Shown here piece after piece: positions 23,041-34,839 of a stretch of DNA of 64,000 bases (position 1 is its first letter; each line of letters begins with the position of its first letter). Made by a program: the position numbers and the translations under genes. Origin of the DNA: Halicephalobus mephisto (taxonomy: Eukaryota > Nematoda > Chromadorea > Rhabditida > Panagrolaimidae); NCBI GenBank assembly GCA_009193035.1, contig SWDT01000044.1, positions 124,001-188,000 of the forward strand, given 5' to 3'. A model generated the notes under the pieces. That model was not told where the DNA came from and searched no databases. It saw nothing but the letters and a program-made list of their open reading frames with translations.

Positions 23041-24179
23041 TTGATTTCTAAACAATCCACAAAATGTAATCAGAAACACGTGGTTGACATTCAGGTACAA
23101 TTAACAATTAGTTTTGAGCGGATTATCAATTATTATTGTTTGTCAATAAAAGCGGATTTATATTTAATATTTTTCTTGAGGAGTTTTTTGTTTCGAAGGG
23201 GATTCATTAACGGGAAGCGAAACAGATACCAATTTCGGAGATTATCGGACTCGAAAATCCAATATCGCCGGCTTAGGTCTTTTTTAATAATGTTAATAAT
23301 CATTTAGAGCCTCGGGGTGACTAACTTGTTTACTTCGGACTTTATCAAAGAAACGAAATTGTACTGTAAAAGGATTTTGAGGGACCTTATTTAATTAAAA
23401 AAGATATAAGTTGTTGATTACGAACCAGATCCGCTTCAGGATTAAAAAATTTTGCGAATGATTAATTTACCAAACTATAATCTTGTGAAAAATTTCAGAA
23501 TTTGGTGGAAATTCTAAAGTTTTCATAGTTTTTGAAATTTTACAAAAACTCTAAAAATATTTCGAAATTAAATAAAAATTATAAATTTCGAAATTTTTAT
23601 GATTTCTAAAATTTCAAAAAAGTTTACAAAAATTTAAGAAATTTAAAAATTTAGAAAATAAGAAATTTTAAAAATTAGAAAATTCAGAAAATTTAAAAAA
23701 ATAAAAAATTTTAGAAATTAGAAAATTTAAAAAAATAAAAAATAAGAAATTAGAAAATTCAGAAAATTTAAAAAAATAAGAAATTTTAGAAATTCAGAAA
23801 ATTTTAAAAAAGTAAGAAATTTTAGAAAATCTAAAAATTTAGAAAATTTGAAAAATTCTATAATGATTAATCTAAGATCGAATTTGTCTAGAAATCACTA
23901 CAAATTTCGGATTTTGGATTTTGCATAAATATTACTCAAGCTGCCTCTAGTCTTCTTTGCAGATTTTTTCCTCCAGAAAAAAACAAAAGCAGGCATTGAC
24001 GCAAATGTTGCAAAAATTATTTAAATAGTAAAACACGTTGTCATCAGCGAATTTCCTTGGTTACGGTCTTTGAAGAAAAATTTTTAACATGACACAAGCT
24101 CCTGGAAGCTCCCGAACTTCAATAAATTATTTTCCAAATTTTTAAAACTATGTAAATGCAAAAAAAAACGACTTCAGGT
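23041..24179. other. two more complex islets separated by AT-rich DNA
   Basis: 23070-23340: both strands open. Plus is an 88-codon frame with RRGFINGKRNRYQFRRLSDS; minus is a 57-codon ATG frame with RYWIFESDNLRNWYLFRFPL. About 23930-24060 on the minus strand reads FATFASMPAFVFFWRKKSAK, like a membrane segment followed by basic residues, and then a gtaata donor-like site. 23500-23870 is low complexity. No family recognised. Confidence 0.22.
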
Positions 24180-26260
24180 CTTGACGGGAAAATTAGGAAG
24201 TTCGTGGTGGGATAAATTTCGAAGAAATATCTTTTACAGTAATAAGATTAAAAAATTCCTACAGTAATTTAAAAGTGGAATTTCATGATTTTGGGTCCTA
24301 ACAGGAAAATTCGTGGTGAGACAATTTTCGAAAAATTAAGAAAAAATGTTTTTTACAGTAATAAAATTTTAAAAATTTCTACAGTAATTTAAAAGTAGAA
24401 TTTCATGATTTTGGGTCCTAACAGGAAAATTCGAAAATTCGTGGTGAGACAATTTTCGAAAAATTTAGAAAAAATGTTTTTTACAGTAGTAAAATTTTAA
24501 AATTTCTACAGTAATTTAAAAGTAGAATTTCATAATTCTGGGTCTTGACGAGAAAATTCGTGGTGACACAATTTTTTTAATTTCGTAAAAAATATTTTTA
24601 ACCTTTGTCATAATGAAATTTAGAAATTTCTACAATCACTTAAAAGTTAATTTGTTTACTTCCTGGTCTCGACTAGGAAATTCGAAAATTCACGTCTAAG
24701 TAATTTTTGAAATTTTATAAAAAATTTAATTTCCATAATAGTACAATTTTGAATTTTCTAGAACTACATAAAAGCTAATTTCTTACTTCCTGGTCCTGAC
24801 TGGAAAGTTTTGAAAAAATAAATTTTTTAATTTTAAAATTATTTATAAAAAAATTAATTTTTAATTTTAAAATTATTTATGGAAAAAATCAATTTTTTAA
24901 CTTTAAAATTATTTATAAAAAAATTAATTTTTTAATTTTCGAAAATTTAATAATTTTTTTGGACTTAATCGAAAAATTCTGAAAATTTTCGAAATAATTA
25001 ATTTAAAATTTTCTTATTTATTATTTTTATAACGTAATTCAGGATTTCCTAAATCGTGAAAAAACGAAATTTCGTAATTTTTGGTTTTAAGTGGAAAGTC
25101 AAAATTTTTTTAAATTTTTAAATTTTTAAAAATAATAAAGTTTTTTAATTTTAAAAATAACAAAATTTTTAACTTTCATGATTTTCGGTCTTAAGTGGAA
25201 AATTAGAAAATTCGCGTCGAGATAATTTTTAAATTTTTTTAAAATAATAAAATTTTAACTTTCATGATTTTCGGCCTTAAGTGAATAAATTGGAAATTGC
25301 GGAACAATTTTTGATTTTTATAATGATGTAATTTCAAATATCCTAAATCAATTTAAAAAAATTCTGTTATTTTTGGTCTTAAGTCGAAAAACAGAAAAAT
25401 AAGTATGAAATTTGTTAAAAAAGTATGAAACAATTTTTGTTTTTTTAAACTAAATTCGAAAATTGTCTAAAAATATGCAGAAATCTAATTTTTGGTCTCG
25501 AGTGGAAAATTCTAAAAACTTTATTTTTATTTTTTTAAATAAATTCGAAAATTGTCTAAAAATATGCAGAAATCTAATTTTTGGTCCCAAGTGGAAAATT
25601 CTAAAAACTTTTTTCTAGAAAAATTTATAAATTTTTATTTTTTTTAAATAAATTCGAAAATTGTCTAAAAATATGCAGAAATCTAATTTTTGGTCTCGAG
25701 TGGAAAATTCTAAGAACTCCTGTCGAGATAATCTTTTAGGATTTTGTGACAAATGTTTCTATTTTTCGTCATACTATGATTTAAAATTCTTCCTAAACCG
25801 TCTAAATGTAAAGGTTTAATTTTTGGTCTCGACTGGAAAGTACAGAAATTCTTGTCGAGATAATCTCCAACGACGTCACTGAAAAACTTTTTAAATACCA
25901 AAATTTTAAATTTTAAAAATTATTTAAAATTCAAAAATTTCTTTAAAAATAATTTTTCGAAAAAACTTTTTAAATACCAAAATTTAAAATTTTTTAAATT
26001 ATTTAAAATTCAAAAATTTTACTTTTTTGTCTCGACTGGAAAATTTAAAAAAGTTTATTATTTAAAATTCAAAAATTTCTTTAAAAATAATTTTTCAAAA
26101 AAAAATAAAATTATTTTTATTTTTGTAACTTTTTCGAAAAAAAATTAATTTTTTAAATAATAAAATTTTGAAAATTATTTAAAATGCAAAATTTTACTTT
26201 TTGTCTCGACTGGAAAATGGAAAAATTCCTCTGAGATAATCTTCTAGGATTTTGCTTTAA
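24180..26260 (-). repeat. 'gtctcgac..ttttccagt..gagacc' family, inverted orientation
   Basis: About 12-15 degenerate copies of the unit found at 8200-9100, reversed: 'ttttggtctcgagtggaaaattctaaaaact' then 'ctcgtcgagataatttt'. The best-preserved block is 25480-25870. Low-complexity A/T clusters fill the spacers. The 63-codon minus-strand frame at 25710-25901 is repeat-derived. Confidence 0.8.
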
Positions 26261-27539
26261 ATATTCCTATTTATTAAAAATAGTATTATTTATTGAGAAA
26301 AATGAAAAATATTTTTTTCTTGATGACGTCCGATTCCAGATAAATTAAATCTAAATAACATTGTAAAAACCAGAGCTGTCAAATTTTTGAATTTTCCGAT
26401 TTTCGAACTCGAATAATTCCAAATTGATTCTAAATTTTCGAATTCAAATTAATTTTGAAATAAATTCAATTTTTTCGATTTTCGAACTCGAATAATTCCA
26501 AATAAATTTGATTTTTTCGATTTTCGAGTTAATTTTGAAATAAATTCAATTTTTTCGATTTTCTAATTAATTTTGAAATTTAACTTTTTTGATTTTCGAG
26601 TTAATTTTGAAATTTGACTTTTTCGAATTCGAATTAATTTGAAATAAACCCAACTTTTCTATTTTCTAATTAATTTCGAAATTTGACTTTTTCTATTTTC
26701 TAATTAATTTCGAAATTTGACTTTTTCTATTTTCTAATTAATTTCGAAATAAACCCAACTTTTCAATTTTCTAATTAATTTCGAAATAAATTCAATTTTT
26801 TCTATTTTCTAATTAATTTCGAAATAAATTTGACTTTTTTGAACTCGAATAATTCCAAATAAATTCGAAAATCGACATTTTTGATAAAAAACAATAAAAC
26901 CAGAAAAATCGCATTTTTTATAATTTTTTAAATTAAAATTTCGAAATATTTTTAAAAAACCCTTAATTACGATTTTTAAATAACTTTCAATTAAAAAAAT
27001 AAAAAATACAACTTTTTGGAACTTGTTTGAAAAATTTTATTTTTTTCAAAAATCGGATTAACTCGGTGAAAAATAATAATTTTCAGACATTTAACTTTTT
27101 TAAATAAAGGGGCTCAGGAACTAATAAAACCGAAATGAATACGGTAGGATTCAAAAGAATATGAACATAGACTACACCGAAATTATTTCATTAATTTGCA
27201 TTATCGAAAAAGATTAAAAATAAAATCATCAATAAGGATTACTGGAATAGCACTAAAAAGTTAAAAAAGTTAAAAAAGTTAAAAATTTAAAAAGTTAAAA
27301 AAGTTAAAAAAATTTAAAAAAGTTTAAAAAGTTTAAAAAAGTTAAAAAAGTTAAAAATTTAAAAAAGTTAAAAATTTAAAAATTTAAAAAATTTAAAAAT
27401 TTAAAAATTTAAAAAGTTAAAAAAGTTAAAAAAGTTAAAAATTTAAAAAATTTAAAATTTAAAAAGTTAAAAAAGTTAAAAAGTTTACAGAGGCTAGACA
27501 ATTCAGAATTATTATATTATAAAAAAATTAAATGTGGAG
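26261..27539. repeat. short AT-rich arrays
   Basis: 26380-26880: about twelve copies of 'tttcgattttctaattaatttcgaaataaattcaac'. 27250-27485: 'aaaaagttaaaaaagttaaaaattt' simple repeat. Between them (26990-27240) there is nothing recognisable. Confidence 0.8.
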
Positions 27540-28960
27540 GACGAAGTTCCGGAAAAGCAGCTTTAAGGACTTTCTGAAATATTTCCAATTGAGACCGGAA
27601 ACTGTAGAATTAAAGGATTACGTGGTTCTAAAAACATCAAATACGTTTCTTAAGTACATTATAAAAATATAAATTATTCCGAATTTCCGAGAGCATTATC
27701 TCAGCGCGAATTTTTGGAATTTTCCAGTTGGGACCAGAAATCCAAAATTTACAGTTTATAAAATTTAGGAAAACTTTTACTTTGAATATATTATTACAAA
27801 AAATAAACAATAAAATTTAGGTAAGATTTCTCGACACGAATTTTTGAAACTTTCCAGTTGAGACCAGAAATCCAAAATTTACAGTTTATAAGATTTTATG
27901 AGATTTTTATTTTGAATATATTATTACAAAAAATAAACAAAAAAATTTAGGTAAAATTTCTCGACACGAATTTTTGAAACTTTCCAGTTGGGACCAGAAA
28001 TCCAAAATTTACAGTTTATATGATTTTAGAAAACTTTAAAAAATTTAATACATTTTTAAATACGTGATTGTAAAAAATATAAATTATTAAAAAACTATTT
28101 TAATATGAATTTGAAGTTTTTCCAATTAAGACTCAAAACTAAAAAAATTCGGATTTATGAAATTTCGAAAATTCTAAAATCACTAAATTTAAAAAAACAA
28201 AAATATTTATGACAAAATTTAAAAAATTTTTCTCGATGCAAATTTCGAAAATTTTCAAATTAAGATTAAAGATTATTAAATTTTCTGTTTACGTGATTTT
28301 ATAAAGTACTCAATTATATTATTATATAAAAACAGAAATATTTATGACAAATTCCCAAAAATGGCCTCAAGGTAGAAATCCAAAATTTTCCACTTAAGAC
28401 CGAAAATAATCAAATTTAATATTTATGTCTCTAGAAGGTTCTGAAATTATATTAATTGAAAAAGTACAACATTTTTAGAAAACTATAAAAAATGGTCCTG
28501 ACGCGAAAATTGAAAACTTTCCATTTAAGACCAAAAATAATCAAATTTAATATTTAAGTTTCTGAAATTATATTAATTGAAAAAGTACAACATTTTTAGA
28601 AAAATCTTAAAAAGTAGTCCTGACGCGAAAATTGAAAACTTTCCATTTAAGACCAAATTTAATATTTATGCCTCTAGAAGGTTCTGAAATTATATTAATT
28701 GAAAAAGTACAACATTTTTAGAAAAGTAATAAAAAATGGTCCTGACGCGAAAGTCGGAAATTTTCCACTTAAGACCAAAAATAATCAAATTTCATATTTA
28801 AGTTTCTGGAAAGTTCTGAAATTATAATAATTGAAAAAGTACAACATTTTTAGAAAAATCTTAAAAAGTAGTCCTGACGCGAAAATCCAAAATTTTCCAC
28901 TTAAGACCAAATTTGATATTTAAATCTTTAGAAATTTTTAAAATCATGTTATTTTAAAAA
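27540..28960 (+). repeat. ~120-bp 'gtctcgac' family, plus orientation
   Basis: Two sub-arrays. 27600-28030: three near-identical 122-bp units with 'tttctcgacacgaatttttgaaactttccagttgggacc'. 28370-28930: five units with 'ggtcctgacgcgaaaattgaaaactttccatttaagacc' and the spacer 'attatattaattgaaaaagtacaacatttttag'. Neighbouring units are over 90% identical. Confidence 0.88.
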
Positions 28961-30349
28961 ATATTTTTCAAATATCTCCAAAAATTAAATTCTAAAAATT
29001 TTTGCAAAATTTAATTTTAAAAAAAAATAAAAATTTTTAAATTTAAAACGAAATCGATTAAAAATTAAGTTTTATATGATTTTTGTAGTTTTTTTTTGAC
29101 ATCATTATTCGTCAAAAATTATAAAATTAAATTATTGTTCAATTTTGATTATTTTCATAATGCTAAAAACAAAGTATTCGAAAGGTCAAGTGGGGGATTC
29201 AGTAAAAACGGATTTAAATCTTCTCTTGACATTTTTAAAATTATCAATTTAGAAGGGGATAGTGACAGGGTTTATCGTACAAAAAGAGGCCTATATTAGG
29301 GATTTTAAGGACCTTAAGTATTCGATAACCTTTTTAAACATGAATCATGGAATACTGTATATTGAAAACAAAATTTCTCGAAATCTAGTAAGCTTCGAAA
29401 ATTTTAGAAAATTTTTAAAAACTTCGAAAATTTTAGAAAATTTTTAGAAAATTCCGAAATTTTAGAAAATTTTTAGAAAATTCCGAAATTTTAGAAAATT
29501 TTTCAGAATCGAAGTAAAAATTCTCAAATTTTTTAGGACCTCGTGGAAGCTCCTGGAGAATTCTGGAACCTTCGGGAATTTCATCTTAGCTTCTGCAGTT
29601 CTCCAGAATCTTGTGAAAATCTGCAGCATATTTTGAAACTTCTGAAAATCTCATAAAAGTTTTTAGAATCCTCCAGAATCCTAGACAAAGTTCTAAAACT
29701 TCTGAAAATCTCGTAGAATCCTCCAGAATCTTAGGTAAATTTCTGAAAATTTTACGAAATTTTTTCAAAACTCCAGAATCCAGTGAAAAATCAAAATTAA
29801 AATTAAATTTTTTCAAAATTTTGAATTTCGTTTTTGGAATAATTTCGAAACAGTGATTTAATTTTGACCATAATGTAATTTTTAAAAATGGCGAAATTTT
29901 TGTTCAATTATAAAAACGAAATTCAAAAAATCGGGCTTCAAATTTTGCAGCGGATTTTCAGAAACCCATTGAAAGCAAAAAAAAGACTTTTTATATCTTC
30001 GAAATTAAAATTTGCAAAATTTAAAACATAAAGGTCATTTTTCAGTTGTTATCCGATTTTGGAGGATAAAAATGCCAAAGATCTTTTTGGAAAATAAAAT
30101 CCAAAAGCTCGGGATGAAGACACTTGTCAAGGCTTCAAGTGGCGTCAATCCCTTCCATGAGTAATTATACTTTAGTCCGGATATGGAATCCCCCGCATTT
30201 GGTTTGTAGTTTCCGAGGAGTAAAAAAGTAATGTATCTTCGAAAATTTCTTTGTTTACTGTACTTCAGTGAGATTATAGGACGTTATACAAATTACTTTA
30301 ATTTTTAAAAATCTTCGAAATCTAAAATTATAAAAAATATTATTTTTTA
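28961..30349. other. AT-rich DNA with one islet
   Basis: 29390-29800 is made of 'gaaaattttagaaaatttttagaaaattcc' and 'cttctgaaaatctcgtagaatcctccagaatc' repeats. The islet 30045-30240 has a 30-codon ATG frame on the plus strand (MPKIFLENKIQKLGMKTLVK and so on), and both minus frames are also open. I do not call it a gene. Confidence 0.35.
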
Positions 30350-30770
30350 AATTTTTAGTCCTAACTGGAAAATTGTGAAATTTATGGTAACATGATTTTT
30401 TAGAATTTCTTCAACGAAAATTTCGATTTTTTATAATAATTCAAAATCATAAAAATATTTACTTTTTAAAAGTTTTGGTCCTAACTGGAAAATTGTGAAA
30501 TTCGTGGTAACATGATTTTTTGAAACTTTTTCGACGAAAATTTCGATTTTTCACAGTAATTCAAAATCTTCTAAAATCATAAAAAGTATTATTTTTTAAA
30601 TTTTTGGTCCTAACTGGAAAATCATAAGATTTTTGTCAAGATAATTTTTTGTGAAAATTTGTCATCAATATGTTTTTTATAAAATTATAACGTTCTAAAG
30701 TACATAAACATATAATCATACAATTTTCGGTCTCAAGTGGAAATTTTCAGAAATGTCTCCAAAAATATTT
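30350..30770 (-). repeat. 'gtctcgac' family, inverted orientation
   Basis: Three copies of a 120-bp unit, 'ttttggtcctaactggaaaattgtgaaattcgtggtaacatgatttttt', plus one diverged copy at about 30720. Confidence 0.8.
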
Positions 30771-31435
30771 TACTTTCACAAATATTTTTTTTGCATGTTT
30801 AAAAACTTTAAAAATATAAAATAATAAAATTTTAAAAATATAAAATAATAAAATTTTTAAAATTTTGAAAATATAAAATTCTAAAATTTTCGATTTTTTG
30901 TGAAATATAATTTCGAATATTTTAAAAATATAAAATTCAAAATTTTTTTCGAAATTCTCTAAAAAATTTTAAATTTAATTAAATTTGAAAATTTACAAAA
31001 ATTTATTAAAATATTTTTTGAAGAATTTTATATCGATTATTTTTCAATTCTATATTATTATAGAAATTTGGGTAATTTTAGATAGTTATTATTATTTATG
31101 CATTTATTTTTCGGAAAAAATTTAAAAAATCCAGGTGAAACAAGTACTTTTTTAGAAGTTGGTTAATAATAAAATTATTTATAAAAAATGAAACGTATTA
31201 ATGCAAGAAAAAACTTGTCTGATTTCCTCAGGGCATAAAATTACGAAATTCTCCAACGTTGCATGAAAGAAGAAAAAGTACTTAATATTTTCAAAATTAA
31301 AGGTCAAAGTTTAGAATCAAAATTTCGACTTTCGTCTTGAGACAAATTTATGGATTTCATTTCAGAAAATTACTTTGGTTAAATTACCGAACTTGATAGT
31401 CAATTTTCTAAATCAAGAAATTAACTGCAAATCAT
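30771..31435. other. AT-rich DNA without genes
   Basis: A/T clusters to about 31190, then 240 bp of more complex sequence with no open frame of note. Confidence 0.6.
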
Positions 31436-31910
31436 GTCTTGGCAAGAAAAGTTCGAATTTTGAACATTATTTCCCACCACGAAAAGATTAAACTTCAAAA
31501 GTTAGATCTTGACACGAAAAAATTAAATTTCGAAAATTATCTTGGCAAGAAAAATTTGAATTTTGAAAATTATTTCCCACCGCGAAAAGGTTAAATTTCG
31601 AAAATTAGATCTTGACACGAAAAGTCCGGATTTTGAAAATTATTTCCTACCACGAAAAGATTAAACTTCAAAAGTTATTTCCCACCACGAAAAGGTTAAA
31701 TTTCGAAAATAGTGTCTTAGCACGAAAAGGTTAAATTTTTAAAGTTATTTCCTACCACGAAAAGTCCGGATTTCGAAAATTATTTCCTACCACGAAAAGA
31801 TTAAATTTCGAAAGTTATTTCCTACCACGAAAAATTGGAATTTTGAAAGTTATTTCCTACCAATAAAAAATCCGAATTTTGGAAATTTTATCGCAGCACG
31901 AAAAATTTAA
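31436..31910. repeat. short tandem repeat 'ttatttcctaccacgaaaagattaaatttcgaaag'
   Basis: About twelve degenerate copies of a 35-40 bp unit with the core 'cc(t/c)accacgaaaa'. The 'cacgaaaa' word links it to the dispersed 'cgacacgaaa' family. Confidence 0.8.
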
Positions 31911-32667
31911 ATTTCGATCAAAATATTATTGTTTTTCGGTAATTTTTATATTTTTTTATATTTCTGAGAAATTTGGCTACGATTTTTTGTATATTTAAAA
32001 AATAAAAAACAAAATGATTTTAAAAAATTTAAAAATAAAAAAATTTAATTAATTTTTATTAATAATTTTTTCAATTTTATTTATTTTTAATTAAAAATTA
32101 TTTAATTTTGAAATAGATTTTAAAAAATTTAAAAATTTTAATTAATGTTTTGTTTTTAAAATTTTTTATTTTTGGAACCTCAAGGTGAATTTTATTTTTA
32201 ATTTTTATTTTTTAATTTTTATGACGAAAAAAATTCAAAAATGTAATTTATAAATAATTTTAAATTTACATTAAAAATTAAAATTTTAATTAAAATTTTT
32301 TTCGTTGATTTTTATATTCTTAGAAATGAAAAAAGAATTTTAAATTATTAAATATATTTTAATAAAAAAAATCAAAAATATTTTTTTAATTGAAAATTTA
32401 ATTTAAAAAATATTTTTTTTAATTTTATAAAAAATAAATTTTTAAATTTTATTTTATTTTTGAAAAAGATGAAATTTATTAAACAAATCCCGAACGGAAA
32501 ACTACCGTATGACGGTTAATTACCGACTTTAGTGTCGGTCATCTTTGAGAAACTGAGACTTCCACGGTTAACGAACAATTACTACTGTGGTCTTCATTCA
32601 CTATGAAAACCACAAAATGTGATTTTTTCGTTACGAGATTCAGATTTGTTTCATTTTGCATTTTTTT
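31911..32667. other. AT-rich DNA without genes
   Basis: Almost pure A/T to 32470. The 32480-32650 patch is more complex ('accgactttagtgtcggtc' is a small hairpin) and has no open frame. Confidence 0.55.
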
Positions 32668-32898
32668 AATCATAAAATATCAAATGTAAAATTTTTTAAT
32701 CATAAAACATTAAATGTAAAAATTTTTAATCACAAATTATCAAATGTAAAAATTTTTAATCACAAATTATCGAATGTAAAATTTTTTAATCACAAAACAT
32801 CAAATGTAAAGATTTTTTTAATCATAAATTATCAAATGCAAAATTTTTTAATCATAAAACATCGAATGTAAAATTTTTTAATCATAAAGCATCGAATA
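32668..32898. repeat. 30-bp minisatellite
   Basis: Eight copies of aatcataaaacatcaaatgtaaaatttttt with few changes. The 30-nt period keeps open frames on both strands, which are artefacts of the array. Confidence 0.88.
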
Positions 32899-33308
32899 TA
32901 GAAAACTATTTCGATTTTTGCACTAAATCCTGCCAGACAAAGCCGATTTCTTGAAATCCTGGTTCCAGAAGGGAGCCAAAGATCAAGCAAGTCACATTCC
33001 GGATTTGGTTCGAACCCAGAACTAAGATTATCCTGAAAGCGGATCTGTCTCGGCACGCTTCTTTGAAAAATAATTCTTTGGTCTCGTTATCGAGTAAATG
33101 TCAAAGTAAAAAAATATCGAAAACGGCATATATTTGGCTTTTCTTGAAATATTAATCTGGAAAAGGATTAAAATGACCAACTTCCGACATCCCCCGGGGC
33201 ATTCTTTCGGGATTTAATAATAGGAAAAAATAAATCTTATTTATCCAAAAGGGATATAGAAATGTTTCGAAAAATTATGTAAGAATTAATTAAATTTTAT
33301 TCAATTAC
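32899..33308. other. GC-richer islet, then AT-rich DNA
   Basis: 32900-33060 is open on both strands. Minus reads SSGFEPNPECDLLDLWLPSG and on to RISRNRLCLAG. Plus reads PARQSRFLEILVPEGSQRSS after an acceptor-like cctgccag. No family recognised. 33060-33308 has no feature I can name. Confidence 0.25.
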
Positions 33309-33881
33309 TAAAGCCGCTAGTTAGTACACATGAAGTGAAACTCATGAGACCTAGATTTGAGTCCTGGTTCGAAGACTGTAAATCAAGGTCCGAAGATTAT
33401 AGATCCAGATTCGAAGGCTATAGATCCAGATTCGAAGACTATAGATCTAGATCCGAAGGCTATAGATCCAGATTCGAAGACTATAGATCCAGGCCCGAAG
33501 ACTGTAAATCTAGGTCCGAAGATTATAGATCCAGATCCGAAAACTATAGATCTTGATCCAAAAACTATAGATCTAGATCCAAAGACTGCAGATCCAGATC
33601 CAAAAACTATAGATTCAAATCCGAAGACTGCAGATCCAGGCCTTGTCAGTCGCAATCTGACTACAAACGGCCAAGACGCACTCATCGAAGAAAGAAGCGA
33701 GGTCAGAAGAAGGACCAAAAAGACGATTCTAGTGAGAGGAAGAATTCCCTGAAGATGATCAGAAAGGCTGAGATGTACGAACAATACAGGAGAAAAATCC
33801 AAAACCTGAGTATATCATGTTTGTAACACTATATTGTAATTGCTTTGAAACGTTCGATAAAGTGCTAAAGTAAAGCCGCTA
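33309..33881 (+). pseudogene. insertion carrying an RS-rich repeat ORF, interrupted by TGA
   Basis: The frame opening near 33326 encodes about 14 seven-residue repeats (RSRSEDY type). It meets one TGA at 33554-33556 and then stays open to a TAA at about 33826. The tail, KRPRRTHRRKKRGQKKDQKD then ERKNSLKMIRKAEMYEQYRR, resembles the basic ends of SR-type splicing factors. The 21-bp DNA repeat (about 33365-33640) keeps the other frames open too: one plus frame gives an uninterrupted 131-codon ORF (33357-33752), but its end looks less natural. The 11-bp word TAAAGCCGCTA occurs at 33309-33319 and 33871-33881, consistent with a target-site duplication around an intronless insertion. No poly(A) tract is seen before the right repeat. 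It may be a retrocopy of an SR-like gene, or an ordinary minisatellite. Confidence 0.4.
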
Positions 33882-34382
33882 AAGACAGTAATCGAAAAAT
33901 TAACTGTTTTTAATTTTCTATTAGTAATATAAAACTCAGATATTTGTTACTTTATTATCGAAGAACAGCTGAATTCACACCTGCAGTCGTTCTCTAATCA
34001 CCATATACTATAATGCTTATTGGAGAAATTAAAAATTAAATCTTGCAAGAAAATTTATAACAATTTTGATAAATTTATTTTTTTTTTAAATTGACATTAA
34101 TAAAAATAAAATTTTATCGGTTTTTGAAAAATTTAAATTTATTTTTGTAAGAAAATTTATAAAAATCTTAATAAATTAATGTTTTTAAGCGAGAATTAAA
34201 AGTAATAAAAAATTTAAATTAATATTCAATCAGAAATTTTTACTGAAAATTAACAAATTAACTCGCATGACGAATTTCTTGATAACCAGCGGATTTGTTT
34301 GTTTTTAAAGTGAAATTTAATAAAAGTTACTCTAAAAATCGGTTAAAAATTATGATCAAAAAACAGTATCGATTTCCATAAT
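33882..34382. other. AT-rich DNA without genes
   Basis: Mostly A/T clusters. From 34250 on, degenerate copies of the 'cgaatttc(t)tgataa..gcggatttgtttgtttttaa' unit that forms the array at 34850-36440. Confidence 0.55.
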
Positions 34383-34392
34383 GAATACCTTG

Positions 34393-34712
34393 GTAAAAGA
34401 CAAAAGGGACACAGTAATCGAGCTTGATAGAACTTTCCAAATCCGCAGGTATCCGAAAGTTCTGGAAAACTGCTGAATATGGCGAATGCGGGCTTGCCAC
34501 CTTGACCTCAGGGGTCAACTATGGCTTTTACAGATCCACTGGGGTCAGCAGCATTCGGGCTCGCCTTATCTTCCACATTGAATGTGTCCCCATTTAGCTA
34601 CAAGATCCCCTGAGGGGATAACTTTACGATCTTGGGTTTGAGCCGGTCGGAATTCAAACCTGCGCTCCGATCCGTGGTATTTTGTACCCGCCGTCTCCAT
34701 ACCACCACTGGC
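34393..34712 (-). mobile_element. tRNA-like SINE with 10-bp target-site duplication
   Basis: GAATACCTTG occurs at 34383-34392 and again at 34713-34722, exactly bounding 320 bp of GC-richer DNA. Joined across, the flanks restore one unit of the local repeat. Read on the minus strand, the element begins GCCAGTGGTGGTATGGAGAC, which resembles a Pol III A box, and about 45 bp later has GGTTTGAATTCC, close to a B box (GGTTCGANTCC). The body has two short palindromes (tcccctcaggggat; gacccctgaggtc). The tail runs into agttctatcaagctcg and ends without a clear poly(A). tRNA folding is imperfect, so a decayed copy is likely. I cannot name the family. Confidence 0.5.
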
Positions 34713-34839
34713 GAATACCTTGATAATCACAAAAAACTTCACTTGTCCCTAAGTGCAGGTGCAAATTACGACTAACGAAACCCAAAAGTTGATTACAGCC
34801 TTTTTGCAGAAGAAGAAATTAACTTCTACAACGAGTTTC

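Noticed and set aside
33383..33802. 139-codon minus-strand ORF over the RS repeats
   Set aside because: Any stop-free 21-bp repeat gives open frames on both strands; this one has a Gly/Ser/Ile repeat with no natural end.
34540..34712. A functional tRNA gene on the minus strand
   Set aside because: A- and B-box-like words exist but acceptor and T stems do not pair, and the block is within a target-duplicated insert, so it is better explained as a SINE head.
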